DNA of 64,000 nt. Origin: Elymus sibiricus. Taxonomy: Eukaryota > Streptophyta > Magnoliopsida > Poales > Poaceae. Made by a program: the position numbers and the translations under genes. The notes beneath the pieces are model-generated. The model was given only the letters and a program-made list of their open reading frames with translations. It had not been told where the DNA came from and did no database searches. The stretch lies in NCBI GenBank assembly GCA_039707655.1, contig CM077666.1:242698166-242762165 (forward strand), in the 5' to 3' direction. This document shows, piece after piece, positions 43,966 to 55,312 of this stretch (within the stretch, counting starts at the first letter, position 1; every line of letters starts with the position of its first letter).

Positions 43966-44750
43966 TGTTATACGAAAATTCTTCGGTTTTATGCCATTCG
44001 GAAATAGTTTGTTAATAACACTTGATCAACCTTATTAATGGATTCTTTTTGAGGGGCATGTGGTCAATAAATTTAGTAAGCACAACCTTCTGTAATCATA
44101 GTTTGCTCTCTGTTATTTGTAGTTGAATAAAATAAAATGCCATGATTGTCCTGTTTTCTGAATTTTTCGTGCAATAAAAAATGGCCCAAAAATAAAATTT
44201 CTCAGAATGCCTTGAAAATTTAGTATGATTTTTTCCAGAATATTTAAGAATGTTTGGCACTGAACACACCCCAGGGGGTGCACCTGTGAGCCACAAGCTC
44301 ACAGGGCGTGGCCACCCCCCTAGGCGCGCCCATCAGGCTTGTGGGTCCCACAGGGACCCACTCACTTATGCCAGCCACCCATCTCCTTCTTCTTCCTCCA
44401 GAAAAAATCAAACTTGCTCCCAAGCCCGTGTTCTTGCTCATTTTGCTGTGATTTTCGATCTCCTTGCTCGGAACTCCATTTCCAAAACTGTTTTGAGGAA
44501 TTACTCCTTGGTATGTGACTCCTCCAATGCTCCAATTAGTTTTTGTTCTAGTGCTTTATACTTTGCAAATTTTTGCTGCTGTGCTGACCATGTTTATGAG
44601 CTTGCATGTTGAATTTGTATGGTCCAAAGTAGTTTTGATGCATGATATAGCCTCTAGATACTTGTAGGAGTAGTTGCTATCAATTTTTTTGGGTTTCGTT
44701 CACTTTTATGTTGAGTCACTAAAAATTTCAGAAATTTTCAGAAAAAGAAA
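43966..44750 (+). promoter_or_regulatory. spacer before the Athila-like gene, LTR-like layout (putative internal promoter)
   Basis: The counterpart of 11697-12478. It has CAATAAAAAATGG and CCCAAAAATAAAA words, then TATTTAAGAATGTTTGGCAC, a GC-rich hairpin (44262-44350), a CT-rich leader and the gene start at 44751. No gene is seen in it. Confidence 0.4.
44262..44350. repeat. GC-rich inverted repeat (hairpin) in the internal spacer
   Basis: GAGCCACAAGCTCAC pairs within itself (GTGAGC and GCTCAC) and with AGGCTTGTGGGTCC further on. Its arms resemble the CACAAGC-type arms of this copy's LTRs. Confidence 0.65.
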
Positions 44751-45455
44751 ATGCTCAAGTGGAGGTTGAGGGGTTCTTCGAGCCGGAACCCCAAGGAGGC
44801 TCCTAAGCCCAAGTATCATCTTCCTCGTGCGGCCGAGGTACGGCCGTGCGAATGGCCATGCAACACATTCTTGAGGGATGCGGGAATTTTTGATGATTTC
44901 TATTATTTGGCGAACAATGCCGGCATTATCCCGTTCTTCGAAGATAAGTGTGACCAGTATCTTCTCCTCACTAATACTTTCCTGCAAAGCTTTCATTTTC
45001 ATGCTAGGTGAGATATACCCACAGTGTCATTTAACTTATATGATATTCCCAAAGAGATGACACTTGAGGATTTTTGCGAGGTATGCAAACTTCCTAATGA
45101 GGGCAGCACAGTAGAGCCGCACCCCAGGGATGTCTCGGAGTTCATCTCTGAGGTTACCGTGGGGGAGTCGAGAGTAGTTTCTGAGGCTAGGGTTGCTAGT
45201 TTACATTTCCCTGTTTCGTGCTATTACTCACTATTTGCTGGGAGATGTTTGACTGGTCGGTGGGAGAGTGGAACGCTCAGCTCACCTGACCTTGCTATTT
45301 TGCGCCATGCTCTTTACACTAATAGGACATTCAGTTTGGGTGCTATGGTTGCCCGGCGGTTGCACACCAACCGTTCGAAGGGCACTATCTATGGTGGTAT
45401 TTATGCTTCCCGTCTCGCTAAACATTTTGAGATCCCCATTAGGCACGAGGAGAGG

Positions 45456-46038
45456 TGTCGTGGTTTTGTCACGGCAAGATGTCCTCGTGAAAGGACTTAG
45501 TGGTGAGGCCATCGCACCTAGGTGGTAGCTTGAACGGGGTTGATCGGAATCGAGAGACACGAGTTTTACCCAGGTTCGGCCCCTCACGGTGGAGGTAAAA
45601 GCCTACATCCTGCTTGATTGCCATTGATGATGATGATCCGATTACAAGGGTGCTGTTTCGCTACCTCTATCTCGAGAGCTACTAATTTGTCTGTCTATCC
45701 TGACTTGTCCCTCTTGGGGTACCTTGCCCCTCCTTATATAAGTTGAAGGGGCCGGCTTACATCTAGAGTCCTAGTAGGACTACAACTAGTCTATTTTCTA
45801 TTACAAGTCGGATCCTAGTCTGGGTCTTTTCTTCCGAACTGATCTACCCTGGCCGGGTCTTCTCTCCAGGCCGGGTCTACTCAGGCGAGGTCTTGCTTCT
45901 CTTACCAGGTTCCTTCCAGGGTCTTGCCCATAGAGAGCTGGCCCGTTTAATGCCATGCGTGACCCGGTTATGGGCCCTTTGGTCCTGCCGGGTTATGCCT
46001 TGGGATGCCGGGTCTAGCCGCGGGTAATTCCCCCGACA
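45456..46038 (-). repeat. 3' LTR of the repeat-rich element, 583 bp
   Basis: Begins TGTCGTGGTTTTGTCACGGC and ends CCCCCGACA. Compared by eye with 50265-50847: about 25 substitutions and two single-base indels. A TATATAAG box is at about 45735. Confidence 0.92.
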
Positions 46039-46055
46039 TTAGCCCCCAGGTTAGC
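46039..46055 (-). other. polypurine tract of the repeat-rich element
   Basis: Minus strand GCTAACCTGGGGGCTAA directly before the 3' LTR. The core GGGGGCTA recurs several times in the next 800 bases (for example 46463, 46536, 46700). Confidence 0.7.
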
Positions 46056-46462
46056 TTGAATGTATTCATGCTAAGTTCCTGAAATAAGAATAATTAATAC
46101 ATTAAAGGACCGGTTGCTCAAATGGCCAATTTATTCAATGAACCAGCTCCTGGAAAAATCTGGTTTTCTTTGTCATATCAACATTCTGGCTTCGCAATCA
46201 ACTTGCTGACACTGGGTCCTCGGAGAAAAATATTGAGAAAAATAACCCATCTGACGTTGAGTCGGTTTCCAGTGCTTCGTCTTGATAGAAATATTGGGAA
46301 ATAAGAAATCCATCTGACCTTGAGCCGGCCTTCAATGCTTCTGGGCCTTCTATGAATAACTTGGAGGAGATGAACTTTGCAATCCTCCAAGAAAATGAGA
46401 CCCGGCTCGCTTCAAAACCAACAGCTTGAAGGTGTTCTTCTGTTTTTTATCTCCATATTACA

Positions 46463-46815
46463 TGTAGCCCCCAAGCTCCGAGTTTATCAGTTCATGATGA
46501 CTTGGTGCTTTGCATAAAAATAATATCTTGACTGTGTAGCCCCCAAGTGCCGGGTCGCATGCCTGCAGCGACTTGGGACTTGTAGAAAATTTGTAGATGT
46601 TGAACCAAGTAGTGTAGTCCCCAAGTGCCGGGTCGTATGCCTGCAGCGACTCGGGACTTACATGTACTTCTCCTTTGAAAAGAATAACATCATATGATGT
46701 AGCCCCCAAGGGTCGGCTCATCATTATTTGATGGGTCGGGTCTTTAATGAAACCAGTACAAATGACCATGCATTAGCCTCCAAGTGCCACGTCGGCAACC
46801 TGTGGTGACTTGGGA
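46463..46815. repeat. dispersed repeat with TAGCCCCCAAG and GACTTGGGACT words
   Basis: A block of about 45 bp (TAGCCCCCAAGTGCCGGGTC followed by GCATGCCTGCAGCGACTTGG) occurs at about 46538 and 46615, with diverged versions near 46463, 46700 and 46770. Confidence 0.7.
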
Positions 46816-46856
46816 CTTCCAATAAAGTATGTAATGTTGTAAACATCTTATGTAGG

Positions 46857-47059
46857 ACATGTTGAATCAAGCCGAGACGTAAATTGCCGACTTGAAGAAA
46901 GAATTGAGCTCGGAAAAGAAACTCCGAGAGGAGAACAAACCAACATCAACTCAGAAGATCCAACTGTCGGGTCTCAACCATCAACCACTCCGCAAGTTTG
47001 AATTTGCTTTGAAAAACTTGATAGAAAATAGCCCAGTCGTGGCTTGTAATAGCTTTTGA
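46857..47059 (+). pseudogene. possible coiled-coil exon remnant
   Basis: After TTATGTAG, which could be a splice acceptor, a + frame reads MLNQAET, a stop, then IADLKKELSSEKKLREENKP and on to about 47059. It looks like the coiled-coil part seen in ORFs of cereal gypsy-type transposons of the 38437 kind. It lies antisense to the element. Short and uncertain. Confidence 0.3.
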
Positions 47060-47830
47060 GCTGAAACTCCATAGTCTGCTAGTGCCATCAAGCACTTAGT
47101 ATTTGGCTGTGAACTAATGATGCTTTTGCAATGAATGAAATCCTTGGCTGTGATTGCAGTGCAACCCATCAATTTATGCTCTGTATTTGACTTCACAAGC
47201 TTGCTTTGATTGGAATAGAAAACCATAAACCCTGGTTGTCATGCAACCCGACAATTCATGTTGTCGTTGTATTAAAATCATAATTGGTGAGACCCGGCCT
47301 TTTTGAAAAGAAGGCCGGTTTTTGCAAAAAAGATGTAATATGTACAAATAATTGTAATATAAATGCAAAGTACTATATAATAGGATAATTATTGTAATGC
47401 AAACTGTAAAATAAAAAGCCGGCTTTCGAGGCACGACATAAAGACTGGTTTTTGAGGCTCGAGTCTGATTTGCTTCAGTGAAGCAGGCTTTTTGGCCTCT
47501 TTTGGTTTGTCCTAGCTCTCTGAAAGCTGGCTCTCACGTGACTTAACTAGTGTTTTAACTTTGATGAGTTTAGGGTCACCTCTGTGATTGACTCATCAGG
47601 CGTTCACCGGGTCACCTTTTCGGAGTAGCATCTTGCTAATAGGCAGGTATAACCAAGTATATAATGGCATACGCCAGGTTAAGAGGGATGTTACTAGCTA
47701 AACTCGATGAGTTGGAAGCCCCCAAGTAACCAATGATCAAAGAATAAAGACTCAACACACAGCTTTGGAGGCGAAACGACAAAACTCTGGGGTCCAGAGA
47801 TGCCGGCTTTATTCCATTGATCATTATTGA

Positions 47831-48128
47831 GCAGGATACCCATGTTTAGACCGTGCATCATGGAAACTAGTCTTCTTTGGTAACCTTACTTTTTGCCAAT
47901 ATGGCAGGGTACCCATGTTTGAACTGCGCGTCGTGGCAGCTAGTTCTCTTTGGCAACCTTTACTTTTTCGCCAATAAGGCAGGATACCTATGTTTGAACT
48001 GCGCATCGTGGTAGCTAGTCCTCTTTGGCAACCTTTACTTTTTCGCCAATAAGGCAGGATACCTATGTTTGAACTGCGCATCATGGCGGCTAGTCCTCTT
48101 TGGCAACCTTTATTTTTTCGCCAATAAG
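47831..48128. repeat. tandem repeat, four copies of a 75-bp unit
   Basis: Units start with GCAGGATACC at 47831, 47904, 47979 and 48054 (spacing 73, 75, 75, then end at 48128). Units two to four differ at only a few bases; the first is more diverged. Confidence 0.9.
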
Positions 48129-48717
48129 GCAGCAGCCCCTAGGACCGGGTTGTCTTCCCTGCAATGATCTGGGGTTCTTGTATTTGTTGAAACCGGCCAA
48201 GTCTGCCGAGTCATGTCTATGTAGCCCCCGAGTCATAAGTCGACTCGAGGAGTCGGCTTGAGATTCTTTATACTTGGTTGTGGCATAAACCGGCGTATAG
48301 TTGACAGCTGAAAGCTGGAATTTATTGAAGCCGGAGGCGATGTGGCGAGTTGATGATCTTCTCAATGCTCGTCGCATGTCCTCCCATTCCTTGCTATTCT
48401 CTCTTGGTTCGGCTCTCTTGGCTCTTCCAGGGCCATTTTCTTTTCTGTTTCTTCGCTGCCGGCCTTTGAATTGCCGGCTTAACGGTGGCCGGCTCACCTA
48501 GCTTCTCCAAGGACGGTTCCTCCGTGGCTGACTCTCCTGTTTCCTTGATGTGCTGAAGGAGACCGGACTGTGGGGATGGCAGGCCAATGTGCCTATCCAT
48601 TGAGAAACCCGACGCGAGTGGAGGCTGGCGCGGGCTCTGGTGACATCGCGCAAGATATGATTCCGAATATCACCCTTTTTTTAGTAAATTACTTGGCATT
48701 TTTTTTGCTCCAGCGTT

Positions 48718-49145
48718 GTTGGAGTAGATCGGGCCGCAGGGGCGGCGGCCTGCGTGCATCTGTTGGGCAGCTCATATGGGCGGGCGCGGCCCCGGCGTGC
48801 TAATGTAGACCGGACCGCGGGGACAGCGCCTTGCGTATGTGTCCATCGAGCAGTGCGGCACGGACGGACACTGGCGAATGATGATGTTGGCACGAGCTCC
48901 GTAATCACGATATAACACCACTGATGTATTTGGACAACAGATGATCTGCGTATAACGTCTGCCGGGGTGGTGGCCTGTGCGCCTGTCCGTCTGGCAGCTT
49001 CACGCATGGGCAGACGCTTGACGCGTCCTCTTAGTTGTCGTTGTAGATTGGACCGCAGACAGCGGCCTGCGCGCCTACCTGTTGGTTTAGCGCGGCACGA
49101 ACGGACGCCATCGCAGGATGATGCTGGCGCGAGCTTCATATCAGC
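48718..49145. repeat. diverged tandem repeats, about four units
   Basis: GC-rich units sharing GTAGA(C/T)CGG(A/G)CCGC, a CCTGCGCGCCT-like word and GGACGGACAC or similar, at roughly 100-170 bp spacing. Open frames here come from composition, not from a gene. Confidence 0.55.
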
Positions 49146-49439
49146 GGTATTACGTCACCTTTGTAGTGACCACTTGTCCTAATGATTTTATATTCTTCGG
49201 TTGACGCAACTGAACTTTGTTGGTACTTGTACTCAACTGATCGGACAAAGTATTGTGCTAGTACTTTTATAATAGAGTAGTACTACTCCCGTTGCTATCT
49301 CCTTGGGTATTGAGCCTTGAGAAGTAAACTAATTTTCTTGATGCTGGCTCCTTCTACGTTTGAAAGTGGAGATAGCAGTGGCTAGCACCCCATGTGAGCG
49401 ACAGCGGCGCTGCGGGCTGTCGCTGATGAATAATTTTAT

Positions 49440-49555
49440 TTATTGCGCAACGCCTCTGCTTCTGTCCTTTTGCGACTAGCACTTGTCGGGCTGCCGCCGA
49501 TGATTTTTTTTTGCACGACGTCTCTGCTTCTGTCCTTTGCAACTAGCACTTGGCC
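49440..49555. repeat. two-copy tandem repeat of about 68 bp
   Basis: CTCTGCTTCTGTCCTTT followed by CGACTAGCACTTG or CAACTAGCACTTG, at about 49452 and 49521. Confidence 0.65.
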
Positions 49556-50244
49556 TTAGTAAACGCATTGATTAGCAATAGCAGAACAATACACAGGAGG
49601 CTGCGTACGCAAAGGAAACAAGCGGCTAGCTGATGGCCTCTTGCTAGATCGCCTTTGGTCTCCCCGTGAATTTAGCAACAACAGATCAGCCTAATCCTCG
49701 GGACTTGAGCTGTACGTGGACCAAAAACGGAACTTGGCGACTTGCACGCGTACGGAACTCCTGTCGGTCTTGGCCTCTTGCGGTAGTGCTCCAGAAATCG
49801 ATCTAGCTTCGAATCACCAGATCGCAAATCACGTGCGGTGGTGCACCACGCAACCCTAATTTTTCTCTCGATCTCAATCTCGTATACATCGTTCCCACTG
49901 CTCGTCATGGAGATTTCAGCCGACATTCTGGAAGCCGGCGCGGACACGGGAATCGGCCGGAACGCTGGAAGCCAGCGTGAACGCGGTTTGTTGGAGCTTG
50001 CGAGGGGCAGTGTTGATGTCGAGCCCCCATGTGTTGTGGATAAATTTTTTCTTCTCGTCCATGACTTTTGCAGGTGACCAATAGATTTAGTGGCTCAGCC
50101 CAAGTTTGTCCCGGGCCGGGTTGTCCGGCGAACGCGAGGCTCTTGATTATATCCTCCGCTGCCGGCTCTTCCTCATCCAGCCGGTTGCGAACTTCTCGAT
50201 CCCTGGGAGAGCTCCCTCCAAGAACTCAACACCACCGTGCGCAT

Positions 50245-50262
50245 GCCCCACGATGGGCGCCA
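50245..50262 (-). other. primer-binding site, tRNA-Lys type, one mismatch
   Basis: Plus strand GCCCCACGATGGGCGCCA against the plant tRNA-Lys 3' end GCCCCACGGTGGGCGCCA, two bases from the LTR. Confidence 0.82.
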
Positions 50263-50264
50263 AC

Positions 50265-50847
50265 TGTCGTGGTTTTGTCACGGCAAGATGTCCTCGTGAA
50301 AGGACTTAGTGGTGAGGCATCGCACCTAGGTGGTAGCTTGAACGGGGTTGATCGGAATCGAGAGACGCGAGTTTTACCCAGGTTCGGCCCCTCACGGTGG
50401 AGGTAAAAGCCTACATCCCGCTTGATTGCCATTGATGATGATGATCTCGATTACAAGGGTGTTGTTTCGCTGCCTCTATCTCGAGAGCTACTAATTTGTC
50501 TGTCTATCTCGACTTGTCCCACTTGGGGTGCCTTGCCCCTCCTTATATAAGTTGAAGGGGCCGGCTTACATCTAGAGTCCTAGTAGGACTACAACTAGTC
50601 TATTTTCTATTACAAGTCGGATCCTAGTCCGGGTCTTTTCTTCTGAACTGATCTACCCTGGCCGGGTCTTCTCTCCGAGCCGGGTCTACCCAGGCCGGGT
50701 CTTGCTTTTCTTACCAGGTTCCTTCCAGGGTCCAGCCCATAGAGAGCCGACCCGTTTAATGCCATGCATGACCCGGTTATGGGCCCTTTGGTCCTGCCGG
50801 GTTATGCCTTGGGATGCTGTGTCTAGCCACGGGCAATTCCCCCGACA
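50265..50847 (-). repeat. 5' LTR of the repeat-rich element, 583 bp
   Basis: Partner of 45456-46038, followed by the duplication AGAGG. Confidence 0.92.
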
Positions 50848-51211
50848 AGAGGGAAGAGAGAATTTTACCCACTATGCATATGATTACGATAGTATGGTTG
50901 GGCACAACTTTATTAATTCTGGAGACGTTCGCTTTGGATATAACTTGGTATTCAGTCAGGGTACTCGTGAGATTATTACTTTGCCTACGGCTACTTTGTT
51001 TGATATTCACAGGGGCAGATACATCATCATGCCTGAGGACATTTAATCTTATTGGGGCTTGGACCAGCCCCAAGCACCAGAGCTAGCACCTGAGCCAGAG
51101 CCGTACCCGGAGCCCATCTATCAATTGGAGCCTCAGGAGGCCGTTTACCAGTGGGACCCCCATCAGCCTCAGTACTATCCAGGAGGTGCTGATTTTGACC
51201 CATGGCCTTAG

Positions 51212-53313
51212 ACCAACTTATGCCAAAAGCCTAAGCTTGCGGGAGTACGTATTTCTCACCGACATTACATTCATGTTCACGTACTCATTCCAGTTGTCGG
51301 TGTTCATCCTTTTCATTGTATATCCATGTTAGTTTTATTTTCACTTTCTTCTTGTGTGTTTGAAAAACTTTCAAAAACCCAAAAAAATTAGTTGTAGTTT
51401 CTTTCCTGTTTAGTTAATTCATAGAAGTAAAAGAAAACCCAAAAAGATTTCTCGTTTCTTCTTTTGCTTGTTGGGAGCGTTCCCGTGTAAATAGTTTTCT
51501 CGCTTTTCATTTTTCCTTCGTTAATTTGCTTTCTTCAGAAAAAAAAAACTAAAAGCTCCAAAATATTTCAGTGTGTTTCTCTGAATTTCTTTTCTTTTCG
51601 TTGAGTCGTAGTAAGGAGAAAGACCACGATGAAAATGTTGAGTGGCTCTCATATGCTTTATTGTTGAATTAACAAAGAGCCACTATTACTTTGTCTTCAT
51701 CTTTGAATAAATGTTTACAGATTCCAGCTTAGTCCACGGCACCCTTGCACCATTATTATTATTATAGCATCATTCGATCATGCAAGTGAAATGCAATAAT
51801 GATGATATTTGATGGAGTGATTGCGGTGAAGAAAAGCTGGTATGAACTCTTCTTGTTTTTGTCTTTGTAAATATGTTTAGATCAATATTCATGATTTAAC
51901 ATTATTATGAGTAACCATGTTTGTGATGACAATTAGAGATTATTGTTGCTCATGCCATGCTTAAATAGATAGGAGTGGATAATGATTTATCTTGAGTGTC
52001 AACATGCATTAAAATGGTTGTGATGTAGTATGTTAGCATGGTATCCTCCTTTGAGTAATTCGAGTGGCTTGACTTGGCACATGTTCATACATGTAGTTGA
52101 ATCAAAACCAACATAGCCTCCATGATATTTATGTTCAGGGTGTTGATATTCTACTCATGCTCGTATTCAATGTTAATTATTCGCAATGCATGTCTATGAC
52201 CGTTTTTGCTCTCTAGCTGTTCGCTTCTCAATCTATTTGCTAGCCTTCGCCTGTACTAAGCGGGAATACTTCTTGTGCATCCAAATCCTTAAACCAAAGT
52301 TGTTCCAGACGAGTCTACTATATCTACCTATATGTGGTATTACTCTGCCGTTCCAAGTAAATTTGCATGTGCCACCTCTAAACATTCAAACGAACATCTG
52401 TTTTGTGTGCCCATACCACTCATGGAGCGACAGGGGGCGGTCATTATCTTCCATGCTAAGCGGGTTATTCTCAGATAAGTGTTTATTCACTTGTCATTTC
52501 ATGAGAGAGGCTGGTAATCGGGATGCCCAGTCCTATGCTCAAATCGAAATTATATAATGCAAACAAACTCCCCTGGAAATTTGTTGGTATGGAGGGCACC
52601 CGTGAATTCGGCTAGCCATGGCTTGTGTTGGTATGGTGGAGGGGGAGTAAACTTTACCTTTCTGCTTGGGAACCGCCTATAATGTGTTTAGCATGGAAGA
52701 TATTGAAAACTCTCGGTCGTGACGTTGACTGGAAAAGCATACCTCCCAAAATTATTTTCATCTCTAGCTTCGAGCTCTGGCACCGCTGCAAATCCATGCT
52801 TCCCTCTGTGAAGGGCCTATCCATTTACTTTTATGTTATTTTACTTTTATTGTTGAGTCATCACCCTCTCATTTAAGCACCAGTTGGAGAGCACTATTGT
52901 CATTTTTATGCATTGAGTATAGTTAATGTTGGGTGTGACCATGACTGGATATCCTCTACCCTGAATTACAATGTTTTGTCATTGCTTGAATCTCAGAGGT
53001 GCTCTGCATTTATGTTTTGCGGTCTCAGAAAGGGCTAGCGAGATACCATGTTATCATATTATATCACGATTGTTTTGACAAAGTGTTGGCATCCGAGATA
53101 TCTTATTATTGCTCGCTAGTTGGTTATGTTATTGATATGAGTTAATGTGAGACCTAAGTGTTATCATTCATATGGTTAGTTCATAATCTTTGCTGAAAAC
53201 TTGGATGCTAGTTAAGTATATATACAGACAACAAGAACAAAAGAGTTTGTAAAAGTTTTTCTTTATCACTTTCAGTTTATCAACTGAATTGCTTGAGGAC
53301 AAGCAATGAGTTT
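51212..53313 (+). other. non-coding internal stretch of the second Sabrina-like element
   Basis: The counterpart of 8587-10673, between the Athila-like gene and the polypurine tract, and of matching length (2.1 kb). No protein recognised in either strand. Confidence 0.7.
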
Positions 53314-53326
53314 AGCTTGGGGGAGT
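53314..53326 (+). other. polypurine tract of the second Sabrina-like element
   Basis: AGCTTGGGGGAGT directly before the 3' LTR at 53327. Confidence 0.85.
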
Positions 53327-54737
53327 TGATATGTTCCAAACGTATCTACTTTTCCAAACACTTTTGCTCTGGTTTTGGACTCTAATTTGCATGATTTGAA
53401 TGGAACTAACTTGGACTGACGCTGTTTTCAGCAGAATTGCCATGGTGTTATGTTTGTGCAGAAATAAAAGTTCTTGGATGGACCTAAAAATTTACGGAGA
53501 ATATTTTCAGAATATACAAAAAATATTGGCGAAGAGATTTACCAGAGGGGGGCCCACCAGGCGCCACAAGCCTGGGGGCGCGACCACCCCCCAGGGCTCG
53601 CCTGGCAGGCTTGTGGCCCCCTGCCAACTCCGTTTGCCCTACCTCCAGTGCTATAAGTACTTATTCGTGGAGAAAAAAATCAGGGAGAAAGAATCATCAC
53701 GTTTTACGATACGGAGCCGCCGCCACCTCCTGTTCTTCATCGGGAGGGCTGATCTGGAGTCCGTTCGGGGCTCCGGAGAGGGGGATTCGATGCCGTTGTC
53801 ATCATCAACCATCCTCCATCACCAATTTCATGATGCTCACCGCTGTGCGTGAGTAATTTCTTCGTAGGCTTGCTGGACGGTGATGGGTTGGATGAGATTT
53901 ACCATGTAATCAATTCAATTTGTTAGGGCTTTGACCCCTAGTATCCACTATGTTCTGAAATTGATGTTGCTATGACTTTGCTATGCTTAATACTTGTCAC
54001 TAGGGCCCAAGTGCCATGATTTCAGATCTGAACCCTCTATGTTTTCATGAATATATTTGAGTTCTTGATCCTATCTTGCAAGTTATATGCACCTATTACG
54101 TGTTATGATCCGCATACCCCAAGGTGACAATAATTGGGATTCTTTCCGGTGATTGCCGTAGTTTGAGGAGTTCATGTATTCACTATGTGATAATGCTTTG
54201 TTCCGGTTCTCTATTAAAAGGAGGCCTTAATATCCCTTAGATTTCCTTATGGACCCCGCTGCCATGGGAGGGTAGGACAAAAGATGTCATGCAAGTTCTT
54301 ACTATAAGCACGTATGACTATATACGGAATACATGCCTACATTACATTGATGAATTGGAGCTATTGTGTATCGCCCTAGGTTGTGACTGTTACATGATGA
54401 ATGTCATCCAACATAATTATCCATCACCGATCCAATGCCTACGCTTTTCGCATATTGATCTTTGCTAAGTTATTTTCGTTGCTGTTGCTGTTACAATCAC
54501 TACAAAACTACTTCTGTTACTGTTACTGTTACTATTGCTGCTACTCTTGAAACTATCATACTACTGTGCTACTAAACACTTTGCTGCAGATATTTAGTTC
54601 TCCAGGTGTGGTTGAATTGACAACTCAACTGCTAATACTTGCAAATATTCTTTGGCTCCCCTTGTGTCGAATCAATAAATTTGGGTGAAATACTACCCGC
54701 GAAAACTGTTGCGATCCCCAATACTTGTGGGTTATCA
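53327..54737 (+). repeat. 3' LTR of the second Sabrina-like element
   Basis: Starts TGATATGTTCCAAACG, ends GGGTTATCA, then the duplication AGGCA. It has its own hairpin (53550-53620) and TATA box (53652-53659). Confidence 0.92.
53550..53620. repeat. GC-rich inverted repeat (hairpin) in the 3' LTR
   Basis: Arms GCGCCACAAGCCTGGG and CAGGCTTGTGGCCCC are close to perfect complements. Confidence 0.82.
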
Positions 54738-55238
54738 AGGCACAGTGAGTCACCTCACTGACGGGTCAGCATGAAGACAATCAAAGACAGACCAGAAGCC
54801 CACAGTGAGACCCACCAGGCGGCCGGCTCTCATGGACTTTGTGGGCTGACTCACGGAGAAGGCCCAGAAAGAGGAATCTTACCAACTTGAAGAGCAAGAT
54901 TAATGAGAGTTAGAATAGGTTACGGGTCATGAGTACGACCCGGATTCTTCTACAAACCTAGGGACTCGACCTATTATATAAAGGGGAGTTCCTAGGACGA
55001 AAAGAAAAAATTGCAATCTCTCGAAAGCTAGGTTAGCGAATTCGCACCCTTGTAATCGAGATCCACAACAATATCAATCAGGCAGGAGTAGGCTTTTACC
55101 TCCACCGCGAGGGGCCGAACCTGGGTAACTCCGTGTCTCTCTTTCCCGATCAACACCGTTCAAGCTTCCACATAGTTGCGATGGCCTCACTACTAAGTCC
55201 TTTCACGAGGACATCTGTCGTGACAAAACCACGACATT

Positions 55239-55256
55239 TGGCGCCCACCGTGGGGC
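55239..55256 (+). other. primer-binding site, tRNA-Lys type
   Basis: TGGCGCCCACCGTGGGGC is the exact complement of the plant tRNA-Lys(CUU) 3' end with CCA. It lies two bases after the LTR end CACGACA and fixes the + orientation. Confidence 0.87.
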
Positions 55257-55312
55257 CAGCACACGGTGGAGTTGAGTTCTTGGCGGGAGCTCTCCTAGGG
55301 ATCGAGAGGTAC

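Larger units (their letters stand above)
45456..50847 (-). mobile_element. repeat-rich non-autonomous LTR element, tRNA-Lys primer site, 5.39 kb
   Basis: LTRs of 583 bp each (45456-46038 and 50265-50847), TG...CA ends, target duplication AGAGG on both sides (45451-45455 and 50848-50852). The primer site is next to the right LTR, so the element is on the minus strand. The 4.2-kb inside has no gag, protease, RT or integrase frame; it is largely tandem and dispersed repeats. It lies inside the Athila-like gene of the second Sabrina-like element and is therefore the youngest insertion of that stack. Confidence 0.92.
44751..51211 (+). pseudogene. Athila ORF1-like gene, split by the nested element and with stops
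   Basis: Exon-like parts 44751-45455 and 50853-51211 make one gene. It starts MLKWRLRGSSSRNP, then RPCEWPCNTF, LEDFCEVCKLPNEG, LHTNRSKGTIYGGIYASRL, and after the insertion YNLVFSQGTREI and a proline-rich end. A TGA at 45009 (probably from CGA) and a TAA at about 51044 (probably from CAA) are in frame, and a frame slip lies at the insertion site. Homologous over its length to 10674-11696. Confidence 0.82.
39736..54737 (+). mobile_element. second Sabrina-like element, complete ends, split by a nested element
   Basis: LTRs 39736-41141 and 53327-54737, target duplication AGGCA at 39731-39735 and 54738-54742. Without the nested 5.4 kb it is 9.6 kb, like the first copy (9.53 kb), and has the same order: tRNA-Asp primer site, gag plus protease-like domain, hairpin spacer, Athila-like ORF, 2.1 kb non-coding, polypurine tract. 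Again no RT or integrase. It has more stops and frameshifts than the first copy, so it looks older. Confidence 0.93.
39671..55236 (+). repeat. 5' LTR of the tRNA-Lys gypsy, about 560 bp without the insert
   Basis: Two parts, 39671-39735 and 54743-55236. A TATATAAAGGGG box is near 54974. The last 100 bp or so closely match the U5 end of the element at 45456-50847 read on the minus strand (AGTCCTTTCACGAGGACATC shared). The 3' limit is fixed by the primer site; the 5' limit is approximate. Confidence 0.65.

Noticed and set aside
45456..46038. Terminal-inverted-repeat DNA transposon, because the ends TGTCG and CGACA are inverted
   Set aside because: The full 583-bp ends are direct repeats, with a primer site and a 5-bp duplication: an LTR element.
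47831..48128. CRISPR-like regular repeat array
   Set aside because: Units of 75 bp follow each other without unique spacers, inside a plant retrotransposon: a tandem repeat.
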